Origin: Roseateles sp. DAIF2
Lineage (GTDB): Bacteria > Pseudomonadota > Gammaproteobacteria > Burkholderiales > Burkholderiaceae_C
Reading direction: 5' to 3'
Assembly: GCF_015624425.1 (NCBI RefSeq)
Contig: NZ_CP049919.1
Span: forward strand, 434,001 to 498,000
DNA length: 64,000 nt
How positions within the stretch are numbered: the first letter of the stretch is position 1; every line of letters starts with the position of its first letter. The notes beneath the pieces were generated by a model. It made no database searches, was not told where the DNA came from, and saw only the letters and a program-made list of their open reading frames with translations. Below, one piece after another: positions 52,454 to 61,510 of this stretch. Position numbers and translations under genes: made by a program.

Positions 52454-53821
52454 ATGCGCAGCAGCACCTCCGGACCGAACCGCCGCGCCCTGCTGGCCTG
52501 GGCCGCGGGGGCAGGTCTTGCGCTGCCGGCGCGCGGCCTGGTCTGGCCGCGCCTGCCGCCGCTGGCGCCGCGCCAGCGCCGCCTGGCCAACGGCCTGAGC
52601 CTGCTGGCGCTGCCGATGGAGGACAGCGCCTCGGTGGCGGTGCAGCTCTGGTACCGGGTCGGCGGCAAGGACGATCCACCCGGCCGCTCCGGCTTCGCGC
52701 ACCTGTTCGAGCACATGATGTTCAAGGGCACGCGGCACATGGCGGCCGAGCAGTTCGACCGACTGACCGAGGATGTCGGCGGCAGCAACAATGCCTTCAC
52801 CGCCGAGGACATGACGGTCTACCACAGCGTCGTGCCGGCCCATCACCTGGAGCCGCTGCTGTGGGCCGAGGCCGAGCGCATGGCGAACCTGAACGTCGAC
52901 CAGGCCGCCTTCGACAGCGAGCGCGCGGTGGTCAAGGAGGAGTACCGCCAGCGCGTGCTGGCCGATCCCTATGGTCGGCTGTTCAACGCGATCCCGGTCT
53001 ACGGCTACCAGCAGCATGCCTACCAGCGGCCGGTGATCGGCCATATCGAGGAGCTGGACGCCGCGACCCTGACCGATCTGCGCGCCTTCCATGCCGGCTT
53101 CTACCGCCCCGACAACGCCGTGCTGATCGTCGCCGGCGCCTTCGACCCGGGGCAGCTGGAGGCCTGGGTCGAGCATTACTTCGGCAGCATCCCGCTGCCG
53201 CGCGCGCCGGTGCCGCGCCGCGAGAGCCGCGAGCCGCGCCGCACGCGCGACGAGCTGCACCGGCTGACGGCGCCCGGCGTGCCGCAGCCGGCCGCGCTGG
53301 CGATCTGGCAGGGCCCGCGCGCCGATGCCGAGGAGGTGCCGGCGCTGCAGCTGGCCCAGGCCTTGCTGGCACAGGGCGATGCCGCGCGCCTGAACGAGGC
53401 CCTGGTCAACGAGCGGCCGCTGGCGCAGAGCGTGGGCTTCGAGCTGATGCTGAATGCCGAGGCGGGGCTGCTGGCCGCCCACGCGATCGCGGCCGGCACG
53501 ACGCGCCCCGAGGCGCTGCTGGCGGCGCTGACGCGCGAGATCCACCGCGTCGCCGAGGAGCCGCTAGCGACGGCCGAGCTGGACAAGGCCAAGGCCCAGC
53601 TGCTGACCCAGGCCCTGGTGGAGCGCGAGACGCCCGAGGGCCGCGCGCTGGCGCTGGGCAACGCGCTGCTGCTGCGCGGCGACGCGCTGGCGGCCGAGCG
53701 CGATCTGGTGCGGTTGCAGGCGGTCGGCGCGGAGGAGCTGCAGCGCGCGCTGCGCCGCCATGTGCTGCAGGGCGCGCGCGTCGCGCTGCTCTATGGCCCG
53801 GGCGAGGGGGCCGCGCGATGA
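52454..53821 (+). CDS. M16-family zinc metallopeptidase, catalytic subunit
   Basis: 455 residues, exported: N-terminal R-R plus hydrophobic stretch (about 10-28). The inverted zinc motif H-x-x-E-H is H83-L-F-E86-H87, followed by the downstream Glu in NLNVDQAAFDSERAVVKEE (about residue 160). Two M16 domains (about 40-245 and 250-450). Forms a pair with the next gene, overlapping by 4 nt (ATGA). By analogy with PqqF/YmxG-type pairs it degrades peptides in the periplasm. Confidence 0.93.
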   Translation: MRSSTSGPNRRALLAWAAGAGLALPARGLVWPRLPPLAPRQRRLANGLSLLALPMEDSASVAVQLWYRVGGKDDPPGRSGFAHLFEHMMFKGTRHMAAEQFDRLTEDVGGSNNAFTAEDMTVYHSVVPAHHLEPLLWAEAERMANLNVDQAAFDSERAVVKEEYRQRVLADPYGRLFNAIPVYGYQQHAYQRPVIGHIEELDAATLTDLRAFHAGFYRPDNAVLIVAGAFDPGQLEAWVEHYFGSIPLPRAPVPRRESREPRRTRDELHRLTAPGVPQPAALAIWQGPRADAEEVPALQLAQALLAQGDAARLNEALVNERPLAQSVGFELMLNAEAGLLAAHAIAAGTTRPEALLAALTREIHRVAEEPLATAELDKAKAQLLTQALVERETPEGRALALGNALLLRGDALAAERDLVRLQAVGAEELQRALRRHVLQGARVALLYGPGEGAAR

Positions 53822-55302
53822 GGCGGCGCCAGCTGCTGTGGGGCGCGGCCCTGGCCTGGCCGGCCTGGGCTCAGCAGCGCTTCGACCAGGCACCGGCGCC
53901 GAGCCGGCCACGCGCACCGCGCCCGCCGCCGCTGAGCGAGCTGCGCCTGGACAACGGCCTGCGCGTGCTGCTGGCCGAGCGGCGCGGCTGGCCGCTGGTG
54001 ACGGCGCAGCTGCAGTTGAACCTGGGCAGCCTGCTGGACCCGGCCGGCAAGGCCGGCCTGGCCCAGCTCTTTCTCGACGTGATGACGCGCGGCGCGCAGC
54101 GCGGCGGTGGCGGCAACAAGGGTCTGGCGGCGGACGGCGGCGACATCGCCTTCGCGGCCGAGAGCCTGGGCGCCAGCCTGGAGAGCCAGACCCTGGCCCA
54201 GGCCGCGACCCTGGGCCTGACCCTGGCGACGCCGAGCCTGGACGAGGGCCTGGCGCTGCTGGCCGACCTGGCGCGCCGGCCCACCCTGCCGGCCTCGGAG
54301 CTGGAGCGCAGCCGCGCGCAAGCGATCGACGGCTACCGCCAGACCCTGGCCGATCCGGCCGCGCTGGCCCAGCTGCTGGGGCGGCGGCTGTTCTGGGGCG
54401 ACAGCGCCGCGGGCCAGCAGCCGACGCCGGCCTCGCTGGCGCGCATCCGGCGCGACGATCTGCTGAACGTGCTGCGCCTGCAGCTGCGGCCGGAGCTGAG
54501 CACCCTGATCCTCGGCGGCGATCTCGACGCGGCACAGGCGCGCGCGCTGGCCGAGCGCCATTTCGGCGGCTGGCGTGCGCCGCCGCGCGTGCCGGCCCTG
54601 CTGCCGGCGCCGGTGCGCGCCCGGCCGCTGGCCGCGCGCACCCTGCTGGTCGACGTGCCCGGTGCGGGCCAGAGCGCGGTGCTGGTGCTGGGGCCGCATG
54701 CGGGGCTGGAGGCGGGCGCGCGTGAACTCGGCGCGGGCCTGCTGGCCAATGCGGTGCTGGGCCAGGGCTATTCGGCGCGGCTGGGGCGCGAGGTGCGCAT
54801 CAAGCGCGGCCTCAGCTACGGCGCGGCCAGCCAGGTCGAGAGCCTGGCCGGCGGCGGCTGGATGGCGGCCTATACCCAGACCAAGCATGACAGCGCGTCC
54901 GAGGTGGCGAAGCTGATCGCCGCCGAGATCCAGCGCCTGGGCGTCGAGCCGCTCGGCGCGGCCGAGCTGGAGGCGCGCCGCGCCAGCTGGCTGGGCGAGC
55001 AGGGGCGCCGGCTCGAGACCAGCGCCGGGCTGGCCGGCCTGCTGTCCGAGCAGCTGCTGCAGAGCCGCGAGCCGGCCGCGCTGACGCGCCTGCCGCAGGA
55101 GCTGCAGGCGGTGGACGCGGCGGCCTTGCGCGCCTTCGCCGCGCGCTACTGGCGCGCCGATGCGCTGCGCACCGTGGTGGTCGGCGATCTCGGCGCGGCC
55201 GGGCCGGGGCTGCGCGCGCTGGACCCGGGTGCCTGGGTGATCCGCGCGGCCGAGCTGGACCTGGCCAGCCCGACCCTGCAGCGCCGCGCGCGGGGCCGCT
55301 GA
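53818..55302 (+). CDS. M16-family peptidase-like protein lacking the zinc motif
   Basis: 494 residues with signal peptide (about 1-18, ending AWAQ). Two M16 domains (about 40-265 and 270-480). At the place of H-x-x-E-H the sequence reads A-Q-L-F-L-D, so zinc ligands are absent; the R/Y pair typical of non-catalytic partners is represented by I-K-R-G-L-S-Y-G-A (about 330-338). It is thus the non-catalytic subunit that complements the catalytic M16 protein upstream. Confidence 0.93.
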   Translation: MRRRQLLWGAALAWPAWAQQRFDQAPAPSRPRAPRPPPLSELRLDNGLRVLLAERRGWPLVTAQLQLNLGSLLDPAGKAGLAQLFLDVMTRGAQRGGGGNKGLAADGGDIAFAAESLGASLESQTLAQAATLGLTLATPSLDEGLALLADLARRPTLPASELERSRAQAIDGYRQTLADPAALAQLLGRRLFWGDSAAGQQPTPASLARIRRDDLLNVLRLQLRPELSTLILGGDLDAAQARALAERHFGGWRAPPRVPALLPAPVRARPLAARTLLVDVPGAGQSAVLVLGPHAGLEAGARELGAGLLANAVLGQGYSARLGREVRIKRGLSYGAASQVESLAGGGWMAAYTQTKHDSASEVAKLIAAEIQRLGVEPLGAAELEARRASWLGEQGRRLETSAGLAGLLSEQLLQSREPAALTRLPQELQAVDAAALRAFAARYWRADALRTVVVGDLGAAGPGLRALDPGAWVIRAAELDLASPTLQRRARGR

Positions 55303-55322
55303 GCTGGCAACAGACCCTAGGC

Positions 55323-55328
55323 TACAAT
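55323..55328 (+). promoter_or_regulatory. Probable -10 element of the manganese-exporter transcript
   Basis: TACAAT, one mismatch to consensus, places the transcript start near 55335, immediately before the riboswitch. The -35 region (about 55300-55305) is weak. Confidence 0.5.
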
Positions 55329-55337
55329 CCGCCCCGT

Positions 55338-55519
55338 CATTGGGGAGTAGCCGCGGCAGCCCTCATCCCGCTGCTGGCCCGCGTCAACACACTTGGTTCG
55401 TGAGAACCATGGCGCGGGCAGTGCCCGCACCTGGCAAGACCTTTGACCATGCTGCCCGGCACTTCGTTCTCACACGGCCGGGGCGGCATGGTCAATTGCG
55501 CGCTTGCTGGCCGTGTGAG
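55338..55519 (+). promoter_or_regulatory. Manganese (yybP-ykoY) riboswitch with expression platform
   Basis: Seen: GGGGAGTAGC at 55342-55352, CGTCAACACAC at 55382-55392, a GGTTCGTGAGAACC hairpin, and CTGGCAAGACC at 55431-55441, the landmarks of yybP-ykoY RNAs, which sense Mn2+. Two competing long stems follow: A, 55443-55457 with 55481-55495 (15 bp, one mismatch); B, CTCACACGGCC 55469-55479 with GGCCGTGTGAG 55509-55519 (11 bp, perfect). They cannot form together, and stem B covers the ribosome-binding region of the gene at 55527. Metal binding probably selects between them. Confidence 0.9.
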
Positions 55520-55526
55520 TCCCGTT

Positions 55527-56108
55527 ATGGAAGCCTTCCTCGTTTCTACCGGCCTGGTGGCCCTGGCCGAAATCGGCGACAAGACCCAGCTGCTGGCCTT
55601 TCTGCTGGCCGCGCGGTTCCGTCGCCCGCTGCCGATCTGCCTGGGCATCCTGATCGCCACCGTTGTCAACCATGCCTGCGCCGGCGCCCTGGGCGCCTGG
55701 ATCACGACCCAGCTGAGCCCGCAGGTGCTGCGCTGGGGCCTGGGCCTGGGTTTCCTGGCGATGGCCGCCTGGACCCTGGTGCCCGACAAGCTGGATGAGG
55801 AGGAAGAGGGCGGCGGCAAGCTCAAGCTGGGCGTGCTGGGCACCACGATCGTGGCCTTCTTCCTGGCCGAGATGGGCGACAAGACCCAGATCGCGACGGT
55901 GGCGATGGCCGCCCAGTTCAAGGCCTTCTGGGCCGTGGTGGCCGGCACCACCCTGGGCATGATGATTGCCAACGTCCCGGCCGTGCTGCTGGGTGACCGC
56001 CTGGCCGGGCGCATCCCGGTGCGGCTGGTGCATGGCATCGCGGCGGTGATCTTTGCGCTGCTGGGGGTCGCGGTGCTGGCCGGGGTGGGCGAAGGGCGCA
56101 TCTTTTAG
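55527..56108 (+). CDS. UPF0016/Gdt1-family manganese exporter
   Basis: 193 residues, inner membrane, about six to seven helices. The two duplicated halves each carry the ion-binding motif E-x-G-D-K-T: EIGDKT at 15-20 and EMGDKT at 115-120, separated by an acidic Glu-rich loop (89-94). In proteobacteria this family (MneA-like, TMEM165 relatives) exports Mn2+. The manganese riboswitch directly upstream agrees with that role. ATG 55527 is chosen because it gives the family's usual N-terminus; an in-frame upstream ATG at 55449 lies inside the riboswitch. Confidence 0.94.
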   Translation: MEAFLVSTGLVALAEIGDKTQLLAFLLAARFRRPLPICLGILIATVVNHACAGALGAWITTQLSPQVLRWGLGLGFLAMAAWTLVPDKLDEEEEGGGKLKLGVLGTTIVAFFLAEMGDKTQIATVAMAAQFKAFWAVVAGTTLGMMIANVPAVLLGDRLAGRIPVRLVHGIAAVIFALLGVAVLAGVGEGRIF

Positions 56109-56286
56109 CACGCCAATCGCCCATTGGCGAAAGTTTGCGGCGGCCATACGACTTAGGTTTCCCCTGATGGGGAGGCGTGTTCGAGCTTCCAAGAATCGAT
56201 GCCCTGGTTCCGGTGCGCTTATCGCGCAACAGGCCGACGTCAGAGCGGCTCCGGGAAGGACTCACATCGACTTAGGAAACCTCTCT
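56109..56286 (+). promoter_or_regulatory. Structured leader of the TonB-dependent receptor gene
   Basis: No gene. Contains the perfect inverted repeat CGCCAAT-CGCCC-ATTGGCG (56111-56129), which could end the upstream transcript although no T-run follows, then ACTTAGG-TTTCCCC-TGAT-GGGG (about 56150-56172) with a short CCCC/GGGG palindrome, and a second ACTTAGG just before the start codon region (about 56269-56275). Meaning of the repeated ACTTAGG is unknown. Confidence 0.4.
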
Positions 56287-59052
56287 ATGCGCAAGACCAC
56301 GAGACTGTGCGGCGCGTTAGCGCTCGCCTATGGCGCGACGGCCCTCCCGGCCGCCTGGGCCCAGGAATCGCTGGACCGGGTGACGATCACCGGTTCGTCG
56401 ATCAAGCGACTGGAATCCGAGACGGCCCTGCCCGTCTCGGTCATCACCCGCGAGCAGATCGAGAAGAGCGGGGCCAACAATGTCGAGGACCTGCTGCGCC
56501 GCGTGTCGGCCAGCGCCGCGGCCTTCTCCGACAGCACCCAGGGTGCCGGCTATGCCACCTCCTACGCGAACATGCGCGGCCTGGGTGCCAACTCGACCCT
56601 GGTGCTGCTGAACGGCCGCCGTCTGGCCAACCATCCCTTCGGCTCGATCGGCGGCAATGTCGCGGTCGACCTGAACAGCATCCCCTTCGCGGCGATCGAG
56701 CGCATCGAGGTGCTGCGCGACGGCGCCTCGGCCGTCTATGGCACCGACGCGGTCGGCGGCGTGATCAACTTCATCACCCGCCGGGACTACAAGCGTGGCG
56801 AGGTCTCGGTGCGCTATGGCACGACCTCGGCCGGCATCGGCGGCGACGAGAAGGGGGCCTCGCTGTCGGTGGGCCTGGGCGACTACAACGCCGATGGCTT
56901 CAATCTGCTGCTGACCGGCAATGTGCAGCGCAACACCCGGCTCAAGGCACTGGACCAGAAGCTCTACAACCGCTTCGACGAGATCGTCGACGGCGGCGCA
57001 CCGACCTCTGGCCGGGCCTTCCCGGGTCGCCTGGTGGCCCTGGGCATCTCACCGGGCGCCTATCAGGACCTGAGTCCCGGCGCGGCCTTCGAGGCCTGCG
57101 ACCCGACCTACACGGTGCTGCAGGTCGTGGATGCCAAGACGCCCAACAACACCGACAAGAAGCGCTGCCGCTTCATCTACCCCTCGGTGCTGGACAACCT
57201 GCCGGACCAGGAGAAGGGCGACCTGTTCGGGCGCCTGAGCTTCAAGCTCAGCCCGGAGCATGAACTGTTCGCCGAGGCCTCGTTCGCGCGCAATCACAGC
57301 ATCGGCCGCATCGCGCCGGTGCCGATTGATGCCACCGCCGGGCATTTCGACCGCACGACCGGCGAATACCCCTCGTTCAGGCTGCCGACCAGCAGCCCCT
57401 ATTTCCCGCGGGACCTGCTGACCAAGCTGGGCTACACCGCCGCGCAATGGGACCCGGGCAATACCGGCATGGTCGAGGTTGCCTTGCGTGCGGTGCCGCT
57501 GGGCAACCGCATCAACGACAACACCAACACGCAGAGCCGCCTGGTGCTGGGTGCGCGTGGCCTGCTGGCGGGCTGGGACTACGACGCCGGCCTGACCCAC
57601 TCGCAGTCCAAGGGCTCGCTGAAGTACGAGAACTATGTGCACGAGGCCAAGTTCATCCAGGCGCTGGCGACCGGCAATATCAACCCCTTCGGTCCCAGCA
57701 CGGACATGGCGGCCTGGAACAGCGCCCGCATGGACGGGCCGATGCGCCGCTCCACCAGTACCGTGACCGAACTCGACGCCAAGGCCAGCCGCGAGCTGAT
57801 GCCGATGGCGGGCGGCAATATGGCCGTGGCGGTGGGCGTGGACTTCCGGCGCGAGCAGGCCAAGGACCGGCCGGTCAATGCCGACTATGCGGCCGGCCTG
57901 CATGTGGGCGGCGAGGGCAATGTGCCGCCCACCAATGCCTCGCGCACGATCCGTGCGGTGTTTTCCGAGCTGAGCCTGCCCTTCGCCAAGGGCTGGGAGG
58001 GCACGCTGGCGGCGCGCTACGACCATTACAGCGATTTCGGCTCGACCTTCAATCCGCGCGTCGCGCTGCGCTTCCAGCCCAGCAAGGAACTGCTGCTGCG
58101 CGGCTCCTATGGCACGGGCTTCCGCGCGCCGACCCTGTGGGATGTGCACAGCCCGCAGTCCTTCACCAATACCGCCAATCCGGCCACCGACCGGGACTGC
58201 CCGCCCGACCTGCTGGCCGAAGGCGACCCACGCTGCGCGGAGAACCAGTTCAATGTGCTGAACACCGCCTCGCCGAACCTGAAGCCGGAGAAGTCAAAGC
58301 AGTTCACGCTGGGCATCGTGACCGAGCCGGTCAAATGGCTGTCGGTGGCGCTGGACTACTGGAGCATCCGCAAGCGTGACCAGATCAGCCAGATCGGCGG
58401 CGACGCGGTGCTGAGCGACGACAAGCTCTACGCCCTGTACCAGTCGCGCATCCACCGCATCCAGACCGGCGCCAACAAGGGCATCATCGCCTACATCGAC
58501 ACGCCGATCGAGAACCTCGGCGGCATGAAGACCTCGGGCCTGGACATCGATGTGCGCGGCACCTGGAACCTGGGCGAGGGCAGCCGCTTCAGTGCCGGCA
58601 TCACCGGTACCTATGTGGCGGAGTGGAAGCGCGAGGTCGGCAAGGGCACCGACTACATCAGCTATGTGGGTACCGCCGGCGACGGCGCGATCGTGCAGCC
58701 GGTGCCGCGCTGGCAGCACACCGCGACCTTCGAATGGGCCCAGCCCACCTGGGGCGTCGCGCTGGAGAACCAGTTCGTCAAGGGCTGGACCGAGTCGGCC
58801 CTGCTGGTCTACAACAATGTCGGCGGTGCCGCCGAGCACAAGGTCAAGGACTCGAGCCGCTGGAACCTGTCGGGCAGCTACACCGGCTTCAAGAACCTGA
58901 CCCTGCGCCTGGGCGTGAAGAACCTGTTCGACAAGGAGCCGCCCTATACCGCGGCGCCGTCCTACGGCTCGCATGCGGCCGGCTATGCCGGCTCCTTCGT
59001 CGATCCCCGCGGGCGCTTCTACTACGGCTCGGTGGCCTACCAGTTCAAGTAA
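56287..59052 (+). CDS. TonB-dependent outer-membrane receptor
   Basis: 921 residues. Signal peptide 1-26 (AWAQ). TonB-box-like D-R-V-T-I-T-G near 30-36, plug domain to about 165 with L-P-V-S-V-I-T-R-E-Q-I, a L-L-R-R-V-S-A-S segment, RGLGANSTLVLLNGRRL and G-A-S-A-V-Y-G-T-D-A-V-G-G-V-I-N-F-I-T. The rest is a 22-strand barrel ending in Y-Q-F-K. This layout matches receptors for complex organic ligands more than siderophore receptors (no FhuE/FecA features), but the ligand is unknown. TAGGAAA precedes the start. No TonB/ExbB genes nearby. Confidence 0.94.
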   Translation: MRKTTRLCGALALAYGATALPAAWAQESLDRVTITGSSIKRLESETALPVSVITREQIEKSGANNVEDLLRRVSASAAAFSDSTQGAGYATSYANMRGLGANSTLVLLNGRRLANHPFGSIGGNVAVDLNSIPFAAIERIEVLRDGASAVYGTDAVGGVINFITRRDYKRGEVSVRYGTTSAGIGGDEKGASLSVGLGDYNADGFNLLLTGNVQRNTRLKALDQKLYNRFDEIVDGGAPTSGRAFPGRLVALGISPGAYQDLSPGAAFEACDPTYTVLQVVDAKTPNNTDKKRCRFIYPSVLDNLPDQEKGDLFGRLSFKLSPEHELFAEASFARNHSIGRIAPVPIDATAGHFDRTTGEYPSFRLPTSSPYFPRDLLTKLGYTAAQWDPGNTGMVEVALRAVPLGNRINDNTNTQSRLVLGARGLLAGWDYDAGLTHSQSKGSLKYENYVHEAKFIQALATGNINPFGPSTDMAAWNSARMDGPMRRSTSTVTELDAKASRELMPMAGGNMAVAVGVDFRREQAKDRPVNADYAAGLHVGGEGNVPPTNASRTIRAVFSELSLPFAKGWEGTLAARYDHYSDFGSTFNPRVALRFQPSKELLLRGSYGTGFRAPTLWDVHSPQSFTNTANPATDRDCPPDLLAEGDPRCAENQFNVLNTASPNLKPEKSKQFTLGIVTEPVKWLSVALDYWSIRKRDQISQIGGDAVLSDDKLYALYQSRIHRIQTGANKGIIAYIDTPIENLGGMKTSGLDIDVRGTWNLGEGSRFSAGITGTYVAEWKREVGKGTDYISYVGTAGDGAIVQPVPRWQHTATFEWAQPTWGVALENQFVKGWTESALLVYNNVGGAAEHKVKDSSRWNLSGSYTGFKNLTLRLGVKNLFDKEPPYTAAPSYGSHAAGYAGSFVDPRGRFYYGSVAYQFK

Positions 59053-59080
59053 GCCACAGCGCTTCTCAGGCAAGTAAACA

Positions 59081-59113
59081 AACCCGCCCGGGCTCTCTGC
59101 CCCGGCGGGTTTT
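59081..59113 (+). terminator. Intrinsic terminator after the TonB-dependent receptor gene
   Basis: AACCCGCC-GGGG-type stem: AACCCGCCCGGG and CCCCGGCGGGTT around a short CTCTCTG loop, followed by TTTC. 28 nt after the stop codon. Confidence 0.88.
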
Positions 59114-59201
59114 CTCATGCCGGTCCGCCTTCCGCAGGATTGCGGCCGCCAGGGGGCTTGGCTATAAGCGCCGGATCGACACGCGACCCGAGGAGTGCGC
59201 C

Positions 59202-60779
59202 ATGCTGCAGGCACCGTTCCATCCGATCATCTATGTGCGCGGCTACGCGATGAGCGAGGGCGAGCGCAACGACACCGCGGCCGATCCCTTCTGCGGCTTC
59301 AACCTCGGTTCGACGATCTACCGCGCCAGCACCGACAAGCGCGAGCCGCCGAAGAAGTTCGTGTTCGAGTCGCCGCTGCTGCGCCTGGCGGCCGAGTTCG
59401 GCTATGGCGATGTCTACGAGAACGGCCTGGACATCATGGACGCGGACTGGCAGCCGCGCGCCGGCAATGCCGGTATCCCGGCGCGCTCGGTCGTGATCTA
59501 CCGCTACTACGACGACGGCTCGACCCTGCTGGGCGAGGGCAAGGCGCGCAACATCGAGGACTATTCGCGCGGCCTGTCGGCGCTGGTGCGGCGTGTCTGC
59601 GCGCTGGTGGCGGCGCAGGAGGGCGTGCCGGAGGCCGAGGTGCGCTGCTACCTGGTCGCGCATTCGATGGGAGGCCTGGTGGTGCGCGGCTTTCTGCAGA
59701 ACCCGGCGCTCGGCGAGGCGGCGGCGCGGCGCGCGGTCAACAAGGTCTTTACCTACGCGACGCCGCATAACGGCATCCAGCTGGCCGGCTTCCAGGTGCC
59801 GTCCTGGCTGACCCTGAACGACATCGACAACTTCAACCACCGGCGCATGGCCGGCTACCTGAACCTGCAGGCGGTCTACGACAAGTTCCGGCGCGTCGAC
59901 TTCCTACCCGAGGCGGTGTTCCCGATCGACCGGGTGTTCTGCATGGTCGGCACGAATCGCGCCGACTACGAGGCGGGCATGGGCCTGTCGCGCGCCTTCG
60001 CCGGCAATGGCAGCGACGGCCTGGTGCGGGTCGACAACGCCTCGGTCTGGGGCCTGGACGCGCGCCTGAACATCACCAAGACCGCGGCCACCGCTTATTG
60101 CTATCGCGCGCATTCCGGCTTCTTCGGCATCGTCAACAGCGAGGAGGCCTACCAGAACCTGTCGCGCTTCCTGTTCGGCGATGTGCGGGTGGACATCTGG
60201 CTGCAGGTCGACGAGGTGCGCCTGCCCGAGGCGCTGGAGGCCCAGGCGGCCGAGGTGGAGGCGCTCTACCAGTTCGAGCTGCTGGCGCGGCCGCGCGGCA
60301 AGCGCTGGTTCCTGAGCCGGCGCACCGCCGAGGAGGACTCGCCCGCCTGCCGCACCCACCAGCAGCTGACGCGCCAGCAGGACACCGGCGGCAACCTGAT
60401 CTACCTGTCGACTGTCTTCCTCGCCAACCGCGCCAAGGTCAGCACCCAGGACCGCACCCTGGCCTATGCGATGGACCTGGGCGTGCGCGTGCCCGACTAC
60501 CAGATCAACAAGCGCTTCTGGCCGGATCAGCATTTCGAGGGCAGCCATCTGTTCCGCGACAGCCTGCTGATCTCGCTGGAGCCGCCGATCAACGAAGGCG
60601 GAGACTGGCAGATCAAGCACAACTGGGAAAGCGAACGGGTCGGCGTCGCGACCCGCGCGCTCAGCTACGAAACGGTCAAGGGCGGTGCGCTGCAGATCGA
60701 GGTGGCCCTGCCGGCCGGCCACTCCAAGCCGGGCGTGTCGGGCAAGGTGCTGTTGATCGTGTCGGCGTGGAACACCTGA
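59202..60779 (+). CDS. Lipase-like alpha/beta hydrolase
   Basis: 525 residues, no signal peptide. The nucleophile elbow A-H-S-M-G-G (153-158, Ser155) and the preceding R-R-V-C-A-L-V helix fit a PGAP1/lipase-like fold; T-Y-A-T-P-H-N-G-I (about 184-192) is the usual strand after the elbow. A His in YCYRAHSGFFGI is a candidate catalytic base. The C-terminal 200 residues are strand-rich and not recognised, possibly a separate beta domain. AGGAG precedes the start. Single gene after the receptor's terminator. Substrate unknown. Confidence 0.83.
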   Translation: MLQAPFHPIIYVRGYAMSEGERNDTAADPFCGFNLGSTIYRASTDKREPPKKFVFESPLLRLAAEFGYGDVYENGLDIMDADWQPRAGNAGIPARSVVIYRYYDDGSTLLGEGKARNIEDYSRGLSALVRRVCALVAAQEGVPEAEVRCYLVAHSMGGLVVRGFLQNPALGEAAARRAVNKVFTYATPHNGIQLAGFQVPSWLTLNDIDNFNHRRMAGYLNLQAVYDKFRRVDFLPEAVFPIDRVFCMVGTNRADYEAGMGLSRAFAGNGSDGLVRVDNASVWGLDARLNITKTAATAYCYRAHSGFFGIVNSEEAYQNLSRFLFGDVRVDIWLQVDEVRLPEALEAQAAEVEALYQFELLARPRGKRWFLSRRTAEEDSPACRTHQQLTRQQDTGGNLIYLSTVFLANRAKVSTQDRTLAYAMDLGVRVPDYQINKRFWPDQHFEGSHLFRDSLLISLEPPINEGGDWQIKHNWESERVGVATRALSYETVKGGALQIEVALPAGHSKPGVSGKVLLIVSAWNT

Positions 60780-60797
60780 CGGACATCGACGATTGCA

Positions 60798-61280
60798 TCA
60801 GGGTTGGGGAAACTGCGCGATCAGCTCCACCTCCAGCACATAAGCCGGCTGGAACAGCCGCGCCACCTGCACCCAGCTGGCGGCCGGCAGATGGCCGGCG
60901 TAATAGTCCTTGCGCAGCTGCTTGTGGCGGATGAAGGCATCGAGATCGGTGGCGAACACCGTCTCCTTGACCACATGGCGGAAGTCCAGGCCGTTGGCAG
61001 CCAGGCTGCGCTGCAGCCCGCCATAGACCTGGGCGATCGCCTCCGGCATGGGGCCCTGTCCGACGATGCCGGAGATGTAGAGCGTGTTGCCGACGCGGCG
61101 CGCCTGGCAGTAGCCGATCTCCGCCTCGCCGGCGGGATGGGCGTGGATGCAGCTTGAAGAGATGCCCGCCGCCGCCGTGTCGCGCGTCGGTGGTGTGGCG
61201 CAGGCCGCCAGCAGGACGACGGGCATCGCAGCGAGCAGGAGCATCGGGCGAAATATGAGGGGCATCGTCTTCTTCTTCAT
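60798..61280 (-). CDS. Rid-family (YjgF-like) lipoprotein
   Basis: 160 residues. The N-terminus is a lipoprotein signal with L-L-A-A-C (Cys about 27), so the protein is anchored in the periplasm, unlike the cytosolic RidA enamine deaminases. The Rid domain (about 50-158) shows L-Y-I-S-G-I-V-G and a C-terminal V-A-R-L-F-Q-P-A-Y-V-L-E-V-E-L-I-A. The active-site Arg of RidA (P-A-R-S) is replaced here (P-A-A-S), so imine deaminase activity is unlikely. Function unknown. Converges with the lipase-like gene. Confidence 0.87.
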   Translation of the reverse strand: MKKKTMPLIFRPMLLLAAMPVVLLAACATPPTRDTAAAGISSSCIHAHPAGEAEIGYCQARRVGNTLYISGIVGQGPMPEAIAQVYGGLQRSLAANGLDFRHVVKETVFATDLDAFIRHKQLRKDYYAGHLPAASWVQVARLFQPAYVLEVELIAQFPQP

Positions 61281-61510
61281 CGGATCGGGCGGCGGACGAG
61301 ATAGGCGAGAAAAGGATGCGCGGCAGCATAGGGCGTGCAGGCCCCGAGCGGGTTTCGGGTGAGGTACGGCGACCCCTTCCTGCTACATTGTCCGATGGGC
61401 AATTCCGCCTGCAGCCCTGGCTAGAATTCCCGCCAGTCCTGGGGTACCGCTCCCACTCTCATGGCCGCGTTCGGTACAAGCGCGCAGCCTGAGAAGAAGG
61501 TTGGTACATC

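Noticed and set aside
61281..61510. Guanidine riboswitch before the SMR efflux gene
   Set aside because: The region was read for ykkC-I, mini-ykkC and guanidine-III landmarks; the conserved blocks (such as CCGGGAGA or paired ACGR loops) are absent.
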